DNA of 64,000 nt from Silene conica. Lineage: Eukaryota > Streptophyta > Magnoliopsida > Caryophyllales > Caryophyllaceae. The notes under the pieces are model-generated. The model was not told the origin of the DNA. It was given only the letters and a program-made list of their open reading frames with translations, and searched no databases. Position numbers and translations under genes: made by a program. The stretch spans positions 43,869,910-43,933,909 of the forward strand of contig CM055320.2 of NCBI GenBank assembly GCA_029255685.2, in the 5' to 3' direction. This document shows, one piece after another, positions 46,531-56,690 of this stretch. Each line of letters starts with the position of its first letter. The first letter of the stretch is position 1.

Positions 46531-49096
46531 TGTAACACCCCCATTTATTTAAGAGCCTTTAGCAAGACTTTCTCAAATAAATGAAGCTGTTACCATCTCG
46601 GAATATCAGAGGTAGTGAAAAACAAAGTAAGCAAACCAAAGTACTTTATATAAAAACCCATTTAAATCTGAACTTGATATTGCCACAACTACGAGTCCAA
46701 CTTTGATAAAATAAAAACAAATACAACTGAAGATATCTAAGTGTGATCTAACTCTAAGTAGGTCCAAGCTATGCCTCTCACCTTGCCCAAGCTCCCTAAT
46801 CCATCTGTCACTGACCTGCAAAATCTACTCCCCATTCCGGATCATCGTAGGTGTCACACGAATACACAGGGTCAACCGCGAGGTTGAGTAGGTAAAACAG
46901 ATAAAACATAAATAACAACACTATCATAAATATATTGGAATCAATCATCCCTTCTCCGCACCGATCCAACACCAAATAAACTCCGCACCGATCACATACA
47001 AGACCCAGTATACTCCACACCAATCACAGACCCTTTATCTCCGCACCAAACACAGACCCTTTATCTCCACACCAATCACAGACCCTTTATCTCCGCACCA
47101 ATCACAGACTCTTTATATTCACATCGTATTATATCACAAAATAATATAGATAACACTATATACGATCACATGGTATTATATCACAAACATGCTTAATAAC
47201 AAGTAAGAATAGTTTACCCATCGTCATATACCAGTATTTTCCCCTACCTCAAATGCGGATTGACAACCGAACAGCTGCTAGAAATGTTCCACCTTGAACA
47301 ACCGGACTCAGTTCCTATAATATTATTGAATATCAATTTCTACCCATACCATCACATTACTAAAATAACTCGACTATGTTAATTGTTATATACTCATAAC
47401 ATATTATAATAACATACTTGTAAACATGTTCATATACGTATCAATTATTATAAACTCATTATTCGTATCAATCATCACTAGCCAATTAAAACCTAATAAA
47501 TATAGACTTATTATATATAAATTTACTATATATACACTTACTATATATGGCATACGATCAATACCTCAATTCATCACAACCACAATATAAATAACTAGTT
47601 GTCAACACGATACTCCTTTATAATATTAATAACCATAAATTAGTTGTAAAATGATTAATAACAACAATAACATAATTAAGATATATCATATAACTATAAT
47701 CCATAACAATAATAACACAACTAATTATAACAAAATCAATGTTAATAATGATAATGATAATGTCAAAATGAAATAAACAATAACACTTGATAAGATCTTA
47801 CTATTGATAATACTAATAACAAGATAAATCCTAACAATAACAATAACAATAGTAATAATAATAATAATAATACTAAACAATAATAATAATAATAATAATA
47901 AAACCCTAAAAAAAACAAACAACATTACTAACAAACGTGACCAAGCTACACGACTCTACCCGTCCTCTCTCTTTACCTCCGCAACCAGCCCCCACAGCCA
48001 CCAACAACCGCCAGCCACACTACCCAGAACCACCCTGGACTTCGGTGACCACCGGCAGTTGCGTCGCCCGTCGCCGGCGAGGAGGACCAACCCCATAACC
48101 CGGTCTGCTCCCTCACGTCCGCCGTCCTACCTGCCTCCTTAAACAGGCTGCCGGCGGCTCCACTACTCAACCCACAACCCGTGACACTGCCCAGACCACC
48201 CCCTTACACCAAGCCACTGACTCCCGGTGGTACCACCGCATCGACCTCCCCGAGTCGGCGGTGGTGCCACCTCTAACAACCAGTACCCGAATACTAACCA
48301 AGGAACCCGCCAAAACAGAGGGAAAACAGAGGACGAAAAACCCTTTTTCGACACTGTACACACCACCACCGACCACCCAAACGACCACCGTAGCACTCCC
48401 CTGGCTACCACTTACTACTCCCCTCAACCTCCCATCAAGACGAGCCCCTAGAACAGCATCGACACAAAGGAGAACACCACCTGGTCAGATTCGTTACTCC
48501 TAACCGTATTTAAACTACCCGTGACAAGTGCCTGAAACCACCTTCACTGGCGTTGCACGGTGGTTGACATAACCACGACAAGGATCGGACACGACACCCA
48601 CACCCCATAGGCTATCAACATAAGAGAAAAAGACCCAACACGCAACAAACACGACTCAGGGAAGCACACCACAACGCGACTGTGAAAGACGACTAAAACA
48701 GTGTTTAAACATACCTACTTCGTGCAGAAGTCGACCACCCTTAGGCCGCCTTGTGACCACCGTGAGTACCACCAATCTACTCCTTGCTATGTCGGTTGGG
48801 TATGAGAGTGCTTTGGCTGAGGATTAGGGTGAACTAGGGTTAGGGTTCTTCCTATAAAAGTGACGGCAGGGATGAGGGTGTAACTTCTGAAACAAAAAGG
48901 TTTAAGTGTGGGCTGCCTCTAAGACACGAAATTCGAGGCCCAACTACTTGTCCCATGGTCCCTAGTTCGAACCCCCATGGCAACATAACTCAACATCACT
49001 TGAGTAATATAAATCTAGAAGCGAAACCGTATAGAGAAGCGCTATAGACTCGACTAATTAACCTAGATATCATAATCGAATTTCCGAGGTATTACA
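46531..49096 (-). repeat. Element D 5' LTR (2,566 bp)
   Basis: Matches 40,226-42,790 nearly base for base, including the 26-bp tandem repeats (about 47,030-47,110) and the C-rich segment. Confidence 0.9.
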
Positions 49097-49101
49097 GTAA
49101 G

Positions 49102-49760
49102 TAATGCTTATTACGAGTTTGATATAATTGATTATTACTGTAGTGTGGACTGTATTATTATTATTGATCACTGTGGAGAACGGAGATGTGAAATGGGTCT
49201 TGTGATAAGGGTCTTGTGATATGGGTCTTGTGATATGGGACTTGTGATATGGCCATGGGAGGTGTGGAGTGGTGTGATGTGGTGTGATGTGATGGGAGGT
49301 GTGGTGTGATGGAGTTGTGGAGTGGTGGCGGTGAAGTGGATACCCGGTGATATGGAGACGGAGTTGTGTTCTAATCTATTCTCATTTATGTCTCTTTGAT
49401 GTTTTACCTACTCAACCTCGCGGTTGATCCTTTGTATTCGTGTGACACCAACGATGATCCGGAATGGGGAGTAGATTTTACAGGTCAGTGACAGATGGAA
49501 TAGGAGCTTGGGCATGGAGAGAGACATGGCATGGACCTACTTAGAGTTAGACCACACGTAGATGTCTTCGGTTGTACTTTTATTTTATCAAGTTTGGACC
49601 TCTTAGTTGTTGTAATATTAAGTTTAAATTTAATCAGATTTATATAAAGTACTTTGGTTTGTTACTTTGTTATTCACTACCTCGGATATTCTGAGATGGT
49701 AACAGTCCTATTTATTGAGAATGTCTTGCTAAAGGCTCTTAAATAAATGGGGGTGTTACA
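49102..49760 (+). repeat. Element C second LTR, remainder
   Basis: Continues C's 3' LTR from 40,225 after element D and ends GGGGGTGTTACA. It matches 34,277-34,938. Confidence 0.9.
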
Positions 49761-49765
49761 AAGTG

Positions 49766-50121
49766 ACTTGTGATGCTAGCTTCCTCGGCCATCTTTTCTA
49801 CTTCTTCTAAGGTTTGGAAGTGGTTGTTTATGGGTGTTGTGGGTGTAGGTGGATTATTTGGTGAAGGTGGTTGATCGAAGAAGTCCTCTTGGAATAAGGA
49901 AGATGGAGAATCTCCTTCTTTATTCAGTAGGGAAAGCCTCTTCTTCGCTCTAAGAGTCCTCTCAAGCTCTAGGTCAAGTGGTAGGAGTTCTCCTTGAACT
50001 GACCTGCGCATAAGATGGAAACTACAAGAAAAGAATAAGAAAGGTTTAAGGAACAAACACAAAAATCAAAACTAAAAACAATAAACACTAGCGTCACCTC
50101 CCCGGCAACTGCGCTAAAATT
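49766..50121 (-). pseudogene. Element B gag start, leader and primer site
   Basis: The minus-strand frame contains MRRSVQGELLPLDLELERTL and a proline-rich PPSPNNPPTPTTP stretch. This is the start of B's gag region, cut from the rest by element C. GCGCAGTTGCCGGGGAGG (about 50,097-50,116, minus strand) is a tRNA-Asp-type primer site next to the LTR. Confidence 0.75.
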
Positions 50122-51723
50122 TGATGCCCGTCGTTGAGGGGGTCAAAGGTAAAATTTATATTCCTAAACTTTAACTAGATAGCGAAAGTCAAGGGTCGAA
50201 CCAGAAGGAGGTGGGGAATGTTTATTGTTCTATGTTAATGTTTTAGGGTAACAAAATTGGGGGTTTGTTTGTTTGGTTGTCACTAGGTCTAACAAAATAA
50301 AGACAAGAATACAACGAAAGAAAGATAAAGATAAAACTTATGATAAAAGAATGCTAGGATGTTCGGATCATAAAAGCTACGATGGTATAAATTTTAAGTC
50401 AACATGTATTGCAGTCGCGTAAGGGGAACAAATCCTCTCGGTCTATGTTACCTAATAGCTCCTTTCGGCCTATGCTATTAGTTCCTAGGTCTCACAAAAT
50501 TGGGTGTCAACAATAAGGGTCATTCCTAAATTCTAGGTCACATACCTTTCAGTCTTAGTAACCTAGCCGTCTTAAAGCGTTAACCAATGCCCTTCCCGTA
50601 TCTTTCAATCTTGGGTAAGTCATTACTAACATCCTATAAGTCTCCTTTAAGTCTCATCATAGGGTATTATAATTAATGAAACAAAACAGTCTGAAAACAT
50701 GCGCAAGGTCAGTCGACCAACCAGCTAACCCAGTCGGTCGACCAACTACCTCAGTCGACCGACCAGTTAAGCCAGTCGGCCGACCAAGGTCTGCTACAGG
50801 TCGATTCTGATCTTATACCATCTACGCAATTTTAATCACCTACATCCTAACATGCGAAAACAGAATTCATAATAACGATAACAACGATAATAACGATTAA
50901 GAAAACAGAATTCATAACGATAACAACGATAATAACAATAAGGTTTTGGGATTATACACTAAACCGGATGCTAGCAATTCTAATGAAATAACAATAATGA
51001 AACTGAAATCAAAAGAGAATTACCGCGAAAGAGAAATTAGGGCAGAAAAGAGAACTGTATTGAATCCGTGGAACGATTGTTGAATAACGAAATAAGTACT
51101 ATGCTAGAAAACTTAAACGAAAGTAGTAACTTTATTGAGATTACAGAATTTAAACTAAGGAATTAACTACTAAGACTTGATTATGAATAAAATATGATAA
51201 AGAAAAGATGATTAGCCCTAATCCCGAAGGCTTGCTTAAGTAGGCGAAAAACAAAAGCTTCTTTCATAACCTAATCATGCGTGGGCTTTGCGGAAATCTT
51301 TTTGAAACTGCGCCTCGGTCGACCGACCAGGTGATGCGGTCGGTCGACCGATTATCGGGCCCAATAGACTTCTGTTCTTCGTAAGTTGAATTGTGGGTTT
51401 GAGATTACAGGTGCTTTGGTCGACCGACCAGGGTAGTCGGTCGGTCGACCGGTTTTTCTGTGTGTTAGCCTTGAATTCGTCTTAAGTTGATCCTTTGGTC
51501 CTTGGTTTGCGCTTTGGGTTGTTTCCTCCTCGTTCCTTGGTTATGCAAAAATCTCGAGGGTAGTAATTTGGCCTGAAATCGCCTCTTTTCCGCATAATTC
51601 TGCAAAAGAGCATAAAAATACGAAAGTAGACAATTGTTGGGAAATAAAGGCTAAAATATCGTAAATGAGCACTAAGATGCGTGTAAAAATAGATGTAAAA
51701 CATCATAAAATAGACACGCATCA
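50122..51723 (-). repeat. Element B 5' LTR (1,602 bp)
   Basis: TGATGCCCGTCG ... CACGCATCA on the + strand. It contains the empty target of element A (TATGTTAATGTTTTAGGG at about 50,230-50,248). Boxes are at 50,711, 50,732, 50,753 and 50,774, and doublets at 51,317/51,338 and 51,418/51,439, all 21 bp apart. Confidence 0.93.
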
Positions 51724-51728
51724 AGGCG

Positions 51729-52136
51729 ATTGAGGCAGACCAAGATGGAGGAGATCAATTCTGTCGGCTGTTTGTGCTACTGTGTATGGGGTCATTTCTG
51801 GTGCCCACCATTAATAATGGTATTTATTTTAAGCTCCTAAGAGCGGTCGAGGATGTAAGAGCGGTCGAGGATGTATGGGGTCATTTCTGGTGCCCACCAT
51901 TAATAATGGTATTTATTGGTGCTCTTACGTGTTAGATGCAATGGTAAAGGGGTGGGCAAGACTCTTTAACAAACAAGTCGCGTATCAACGGGTGTATCCC
52001 GTTTTTGATGATTACATACTTTCAGCGGTTTGATTTTCGGGGGGAGATTTCTCGCCACGACATCCCTCCAGATACGGTCATATGTGAAGTATCCTCGCTG
52101 TGTTCGTGCAAACTGCAACAACCAGCTGAACTTAAT
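51729..52136 (+). pseudogene. Transposon-related plant ORF, second segment
   Basis: In phase with 13,565, the frame reads IEADQDGGDQFCRLFVLLCM, GSFLVPTINNGIYFKLLRAV. Further on YWCSYVLDAMVKGWARLFNK and YFQRFDFRGEISRHDIPP are readable in other frames. The 'F.LF.LG..L.P ... V.D ... NW...V...L..G' layout supports the plant transposon-protein family. A 46-bp block is duplicated (51,783-51,828 and 51,872-51,917) and an 18-bp unit is tandem (51,840-51,857, 51,858-51,875); together with a small shift near 52,010 these break the frame. Solo LTR G follows at 52,142. Confidence 0.5.
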
Positions 52137-52555
52137 AGAGGTGTAACATCCCGTATTTTCGTAAATAATATTTTAATGATTTTAATATATTATCCGGAAT
52201 ATAATATTATTTTAATAATAAATCGTAAATTTAATTTAAGTTCTCCTTTAAGATCCGTCTTAAGAATGTTTTAATTCTTAAGATGTTATTCGCTTGGCAT
52301 ATTTTAATCCCGACTTGAATCCGTTTCACAAAACAAATAACCCGACTTAAATAAGTGAAAGGACAATATAAAACCCTAACCTAAACCATTTCATCGACAT
52401 ATCATCCTTCACAAATTCATTTTTACAGTAACATACAATCTCCATTGTTCTTCATCTTCTCAAGCTTAAATTCATCATCTCGACCTCTTCCCGAACTCGA
52501 ATCAAGGTAAGCCTTACATTTTCGGAATCCTCTCGAGATTTGCAAGCTTTCTATC

Positions 52556-53174
52556 TGATGTAGGACGGACAAGGGGTTTGTCATAGGATATTATAGTTCC
52601 CTTATTTCTAGTTTCCATAAGTTAGCTAGTAAGAATAAGGTAGTTTTATTTATTCCTTATTGTTTATTTCTTAATTTCAGTTTTAAGAATAAGGTAAATA
52701 GTTTTAAGGTAATAGTTGATTTTAGGAAAGTTTTCCTTATCCACCTATGGAAAGGATTACATCTTTTTAGGAAGTCTTGTGTCCCCTATTCTACTATAAA
52801 TAGGGACTTATGTATTCAGTTTTTATGAATTCAAGTTTGAGAGATTAATACAAGAGTTTCTTGTTTTCTAATTGCTTGCGAGTTATTAGATTTATTATTT
52901 CGTTCTTGCGAGGGTGAGATAATTCACATTCTTCCTTGCGAGGTTGAGTGTCATTCGTGTTCAGTTTCGAGTTCCTTGCGAGGGAGGAGAGTTGTTCACG
53001 TCATATCTTAGTTTTATTAAGGGTCTTACGAGATTTTCATAACTAATTCATATCTTTTACTATTTTTATTCTATTTACTTACAAAAACACAAAAAATAAC
53101 AATACTTTATTTCCGCTGCAAAGTTACTATAAGTTTTACATCAATTTGGTAGAACGTGTGGTTATTTTACATCA
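52556..53174 (+). repeat. Element I 5' LTR (619 bp)
   Basis: TATA box TATAAATAG is at 52,795-52,803. Downstream of the likely start lie four CTTGCGAG-type words (about 52,874-52,986), at irregular spacing. Confidence 0.92.
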
Positions 53175-53253
53175 ATTTGGTATCAGAGCTTCGGCTCTTG
53201 ATTTCCTTAAATCTAAGACGATCCTACGGTTTTAATTCGTTCATGGTGCTGCA

Positions 53254-54183
53254 ATGTCTCGAAGGACACGCAAACGAATATTGAAGGTTTTAGAAGAATA
53301 TGAGCGAGATTTGTTTTGGGAGGATATAACACGGAGGATTGATGAACTTTCATCCACATGTGAAAGGTGGGAGCGGGAGCATGAATGTAGTCAATCTCGC
53401 ACAACAAAAAAACAAGAGGAAAAGAAGGTTGGTCCGAGTATAGAAGAGATAAATATTGCCTCTTCTAAAGATGCTCACGAAGAAGAAGCAGTAAGGCGTG
53501 AAGATAAGCCATCAAACAGACCAGGCAAGTTTCAGATTGTAGAGATGCCTGATATTTCAGGAACGAACAGCCCAGAAGACGGTCAGAAAGAAGATTGTCA
53601 GATCCTGAATGATAAGGCAAAGGAGGAAGCTGAGATTTTCACATATCTTGTCGAGCCATTAGATGAAGGTGATTCGTTCTTCAAACTTGATTCACCACCT
53701 ATCTTTGATGATTACGGAGATGAGAAAAGAGTTGTTACAACTGTCCAGGAACCGTGTTCTCCAATCAACTATGGGTATGAGTTCAATTTAATTTCTGAGG
53801 TCTACAAGAGAAAGGTCAATTCCCTTAAGTTTCAAGATCAACCCAATTGTTACTTGGGTGATTTTCGAAGAGAAAGGGATATTGCTACTATGAAGAAATT
53901 ATCTTGTTTGCATGAGATTCGTAGTACGCCATCAAGACTTGTGCACGGAGGAAGGAGGGATGGAAGACACAAACTAGTCAGGAACAAGCTAGGAAAATAC
54001 AAATTGAACTGGGATGAACACAAGAACTTGATGAGTGAGCTGGAAATTTTTATCGAGGATGATGAGCTCAAAGATGCTTCAAGTGCCTTGCCACTCCTTA
54101 TCAACAACCTTGCATCCAGATTCCTAAGGTTCGTATTTGATCCGGGAGGTCATTGGTTCAAGAATCGGGACGATTCTTTTTGA
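53254..54183 (+). CDS. Unknown 309-residue protein of element I
   Basis: An intact frame fills the whole interior, ending at the polypurine tract. The N-terminus is basic and likely helical (MSRRTRKRILKVLEEYERDL). The middle is acidic and charged, with EEINIASS and a SPPIFDDYGDE motif. A basic patch GGRRDGRHKLVRNKLGKYKL follows at about residues 230-250, and the end is RFVFDPGGHWFKNRDDSF. No zinc knuckle, protease, RT or integrase motif and no membrane segment is seen. It could be a very diverged gag or an unrelated captured gene. A 13-codon upstream ORF (53,243-53,284) overlaps its start codon in another frame. Function unknown. Confidence 0.75.
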   Translation: MSRRTRKRILKVLEEYERDLFWEDITRRIDELSSTCERWEREHECSQSRTTKKQEEKKVGPSIEEINIASSKDAHEEEAVRREDKPSNRPGKFQIVEMPDISGTNSPEDGQKEDCQILNDKAKEEAEIFTYLVEPLDEGDSFFKLDSPPIFDDYGDEKRVVTTVQEPCSPINYGYEFNLISEVYKRKVNSLKFQDQPNCYLGDFRRERDIATMKKLSCLHEIRSTPSRLVHGGRRDGRHKLVRNKLGKYKLNWDEHKNLMSELEIFIEDDELKDASSALPLLINNLASRFLRFVFDPGGHWFKNRDDSF

Positions 54184-54195
54184 AGAAAGGGAGAA

Positions 54196-54814
54196 TGATG
54201 TAGGACGGACAAGGGGTTTGTCATAGAATATTATAGTTCCCTTATTTCTAGTTTCCATAAGTTAGCTAGTAAGAATAAGGTAGTTTTATTTATTCCTTAT
54301 TGTTTTATTTCTTAATTTCAGTTTTAAGAATAAGGTAAATAGTTTTAAGGTAATAGTTGATTTTAGGAAAGTTTTCCTTATCCACCTATGGAAAGGATCA
54401 CATCTTTTTAGGAAGTCTTGTGTCCCCTATTCTACTATAAATAGGGACTTATGTATTCAGTTTTTATGAATTCAAGTTTGAGAGATTAATACAAGAATTT
54501 CTTGTTTTCTAATTGCTTGCGAGTTATTAGATTTATTATTTCGTTCTTGCGAGGGTGAGATAATTCACATTCTTCCTTGCGAGGTTGAGTGTCATTCGTG
54601 TTCAGTTTCGAGTTCCTTGCGAGGGAGGAGAGTTGTTCACGTCATATCTTAGTTTTATTAAGGGTCTTACGAGATTTTCATAACTAATTCATATCTTTTA
54701 CTATTTTATTCTATTTACTTACAAAAACACAAAAAATAACAATACTTTATTTCCGCTGCAAAGTTACTATAAGTTTTACATCAATTTGGTAGAACGTGTG
54801 GTTATTTTACATCA
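54196..54814 (+). repeat. Element I 3' LTR (619 bp)
   Basis: Near-identical to 52,556-53,174, with TATAAATAG at 54,436-54,444. Confidence 0.92.
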
Positions 54815-55199
54815 CTATCTCTTTCAAATTCAGTTTTATCAAACTTGAAAAAGACGCTGTTTTCCCCAAATTCCGTTTTAAGCTCATAATCTTCATTTCT
54901 TTTGTTTTAGGAGTGGGATTAGAGGACCCGGAGGTTGATAGCTTCGTGATTGAAGAAGAATTCGGAGCATAACCTCTTTTAAGGTGACGATAATGAGCAA
55001 CTCGACCTTGTCTTTGAGTAATTTGACATTTATTTTATGAATGATTATGTGGTTTAATGGTGAATATAACATGTGTGGGTTGTGGGTAACGTATAGGGTG
55101 AAGGGTTAGTAGGAATTGTTATATGTATGGCCATTTCTAAATTGTGATGTTATACGTACAGCATTCCTGTGTTTTCCTCCCATTTGCTACTACTTCTTA

Positions 55200-55840
55200 G
55201 TATTACATACTGCATCCCCTAATGTTCACTGCTGCTGCCCATTACCCTACTGGATTTGCGGATACTACTACTTACCAATGCTTTAACCATTACATTCATG
55301 TTAGTCATGCTACCCTACTGCTGTTACTACTCGGGTCTATGATTTCTGATGCGCATTTCTATCTGTCATACTACTGCTGTTTCTCTCGGTTGCTGCCCAC
55401 TGCCAACCCATGCTACTACTTCACCCTACCCAATTAAGTTGCTGCTACATACTATCAATCCCCCTACTGAACACACTGCACAGCTGTTACTGCTATACAC
55501 AGAAACTGCACACCCGTGCTTACTACTGCATTTTACTACTGCCTCCCCTGCATTCCCTTACCCATTCACATCTCTAAATTACGTGCTACTACCTGCTACT
55601 TGCTTACTACTGATGTGTTACCACTGTTTCTTCCTCTACTTGTTATTGCACCATACTATTACTGCTACTATATCTCTACTGCACTTGTACATACGACTGT
55701 CCACATGCACTTTACATTACTATTCCTGCGTGTCTGTTTCTGCTACACGCTACTGCTCTATGCTACCACCGTTGTTGCTACGTGTTGCTGCCACTGCACC
55801 CACTCATATGAACTGTTATGACCCTTGCACATCCTAGACC
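55200..55840 (+). other. Purine-poor CTACTGCT-rich stretch in LTR G
   Basis: The + strand is dominated by CTACTG, TGCTAC and TTACTACTGC words with few G residues. Three overlapping frames of 71-162 codons are open because of this composition and read as Leu/Thr/Tyr/His/Cys-rich nonsense. I see no gene. Confidence 0.6.
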
Positions 55841-56690
55841 ACACTACTACACCTCTACCTATCACTGTAGACCTGATTTCCTGCTGATTACTGATTACAT
55901 CCCTGCTGGTCTGTTTACATCAGGACACCCCTCCCCCTCTACTCACTTATGTTGTTGTCTTTTCTAGTCTATAGCTAATTAGTCTATTATTGGGGGATGT
56001 TCATCACTTGCCTTCTGATTTTGCAGCCACATAGCGTAGTGTGTATGCCTAATGTTAGTAATGTTAGTAATGTATGACTTGAGCGTGGTATGGTTGTATG
56101 CCTAGAGTACATTCAAGCGTATTGGCTTGCTACATGGATTTTAATTAGTGTAACAACTAAGTATGAATTCTTATGTTAATTGCATTTAAGTTGTATGGTT
56201 TAGTTAATTAGTTTAGTGGTAAGAGTTTTAATTAATTGTTTTACGAGTAATATCGTTTAGCTAGTTAAATACTTCCGAAATCGTATTTAAGTAATAATCA
56301 TGGTTGGAAATTGATATCTTAAAGATGAATATAAATGCTTAGATTAAAATGGTATATCTTAGCTAGATAAGTGATTGTATAGTGATTAGTTACTCGTCTA
56401 AAGTGAGAATTCTTAAGTGCCCGTTTATAATTCTTATCGGACTAAGATATTTTAATATATAGCAGTCGTTTAGAAATAACTTAATCGAAATTGGCCTTTC
56501 TCTTATACTCGTATGTGTGTTTGAGGTCCCCCAAGTTCGGGCGGCACTCTATTGGGTTCGGGAATGGAGAGAGGATAGAGACCCCCCGGTCGGGTAACCG
56601 AAAGGGAAACCGGTTCTCCCTCAACTTAGTTCCCGGGGTCAATTAAGTGTTGTTAGAGGTCTAGAAGATTAGGACTAAGGACTTGGTTGT

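Larger units (their letters stand above)
40226..49096 (-). mobile_element. Element D, coding-free gypsy-like LTR element inside C
   Basis: LTRs are 40,226-42,790 and 46,531-49,096. The target duplication GTAAG is at 40,221-40,225 and 49,097-49,101. On the minus strand the primer site TGGTATCAGAGC is at 46,516-46,527 and the polypurine tract at about 42,791-42,806. The interior is 3.74 kb without gag or pol. LTR ends and interior are related to element C, but the central parts of the LTRs differ. It lies in inverted orientation within C's LTR. The LTRs are near-identical by eye, so the insertion is recent. Confidence 0.9.
32159..49760 (+). mobile_element. Element C, coding-free gypsy-like LTR element with D inside
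   Basis: LTRs are 32,159-34,938 and 38,126-40,225 plus 49,102-49,760. The target duplication AAGTG is at 32,154-32,158 and 49,761-49,765. The primer site for initiator tRNA-Met, TGGTATCAGAGC, is at 34,942-34,953 and the polypurine tract at about 38,112-38,125. Very long LTRs (about 2.8 kb) around a 3.2-kb interior without gag or pol fit a large retrotransposon derivative (LARD) moved by a partner. It is inserted in the gag start of element B and in turn holds element D in its second LTR. Confidence 0.88.
13566..51723 (-). mobile_element. Element B, Athila-like Ty3/gypsy, gag-protease only, with nested inserts
   Basis: LTRs start TGATGCCCGTCG and end CATCA, with the 5-bp target duplication AGGCG at 13,561-13,565 and 51,724-51,728. 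Without its inserts (A in the left LTR, C+D near the gag start) it is about 8.3 kb. Its strand is minus: the 5' LTR and tRNA-Asp-type primer site are at the right, the polypurine tract at 27,396. It encodes gag and protease but no reverse transcriptase, RNase H or integrase, so it is a non-autonomous relative of element A. The gag-pro part is broken, with a few breaks. The LTRs differ by many substitutions and several small indels, making it older than A. Confidence 0.88.
52556..54814 (+). mobile_element. Element I, compact LTR element with one unknown ORF (2,259 bp)
   Basis: Two 619-bp LTRs (52,556-53,174 and 54,196-54,814) start TGATGTA and end TACATCA. The target duplication CTATC is at 52,551-52,555 and 54,815-54,819. 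Primer site TGGTATCAGAGC is at 53,178-53,189 and polypurine tract GAAGAAAGGGAGAA at about 54,182-54,195. The LTRs differ by about three substitutions and two 1-bp indels by eye, so it is young. It lacks pol entirely and looks whole for a non-autonomous element, with one intact ORF. Confidence 0.9.

Noticed and set aside
55222-55837. Three overlapping frames of 71-162 codons in LTR G
   Set aside because: The strand is poor in G and in stop triplets; all frames are open at once and the peptides are Leu/Thr/His/Tyr-rich without domain features.
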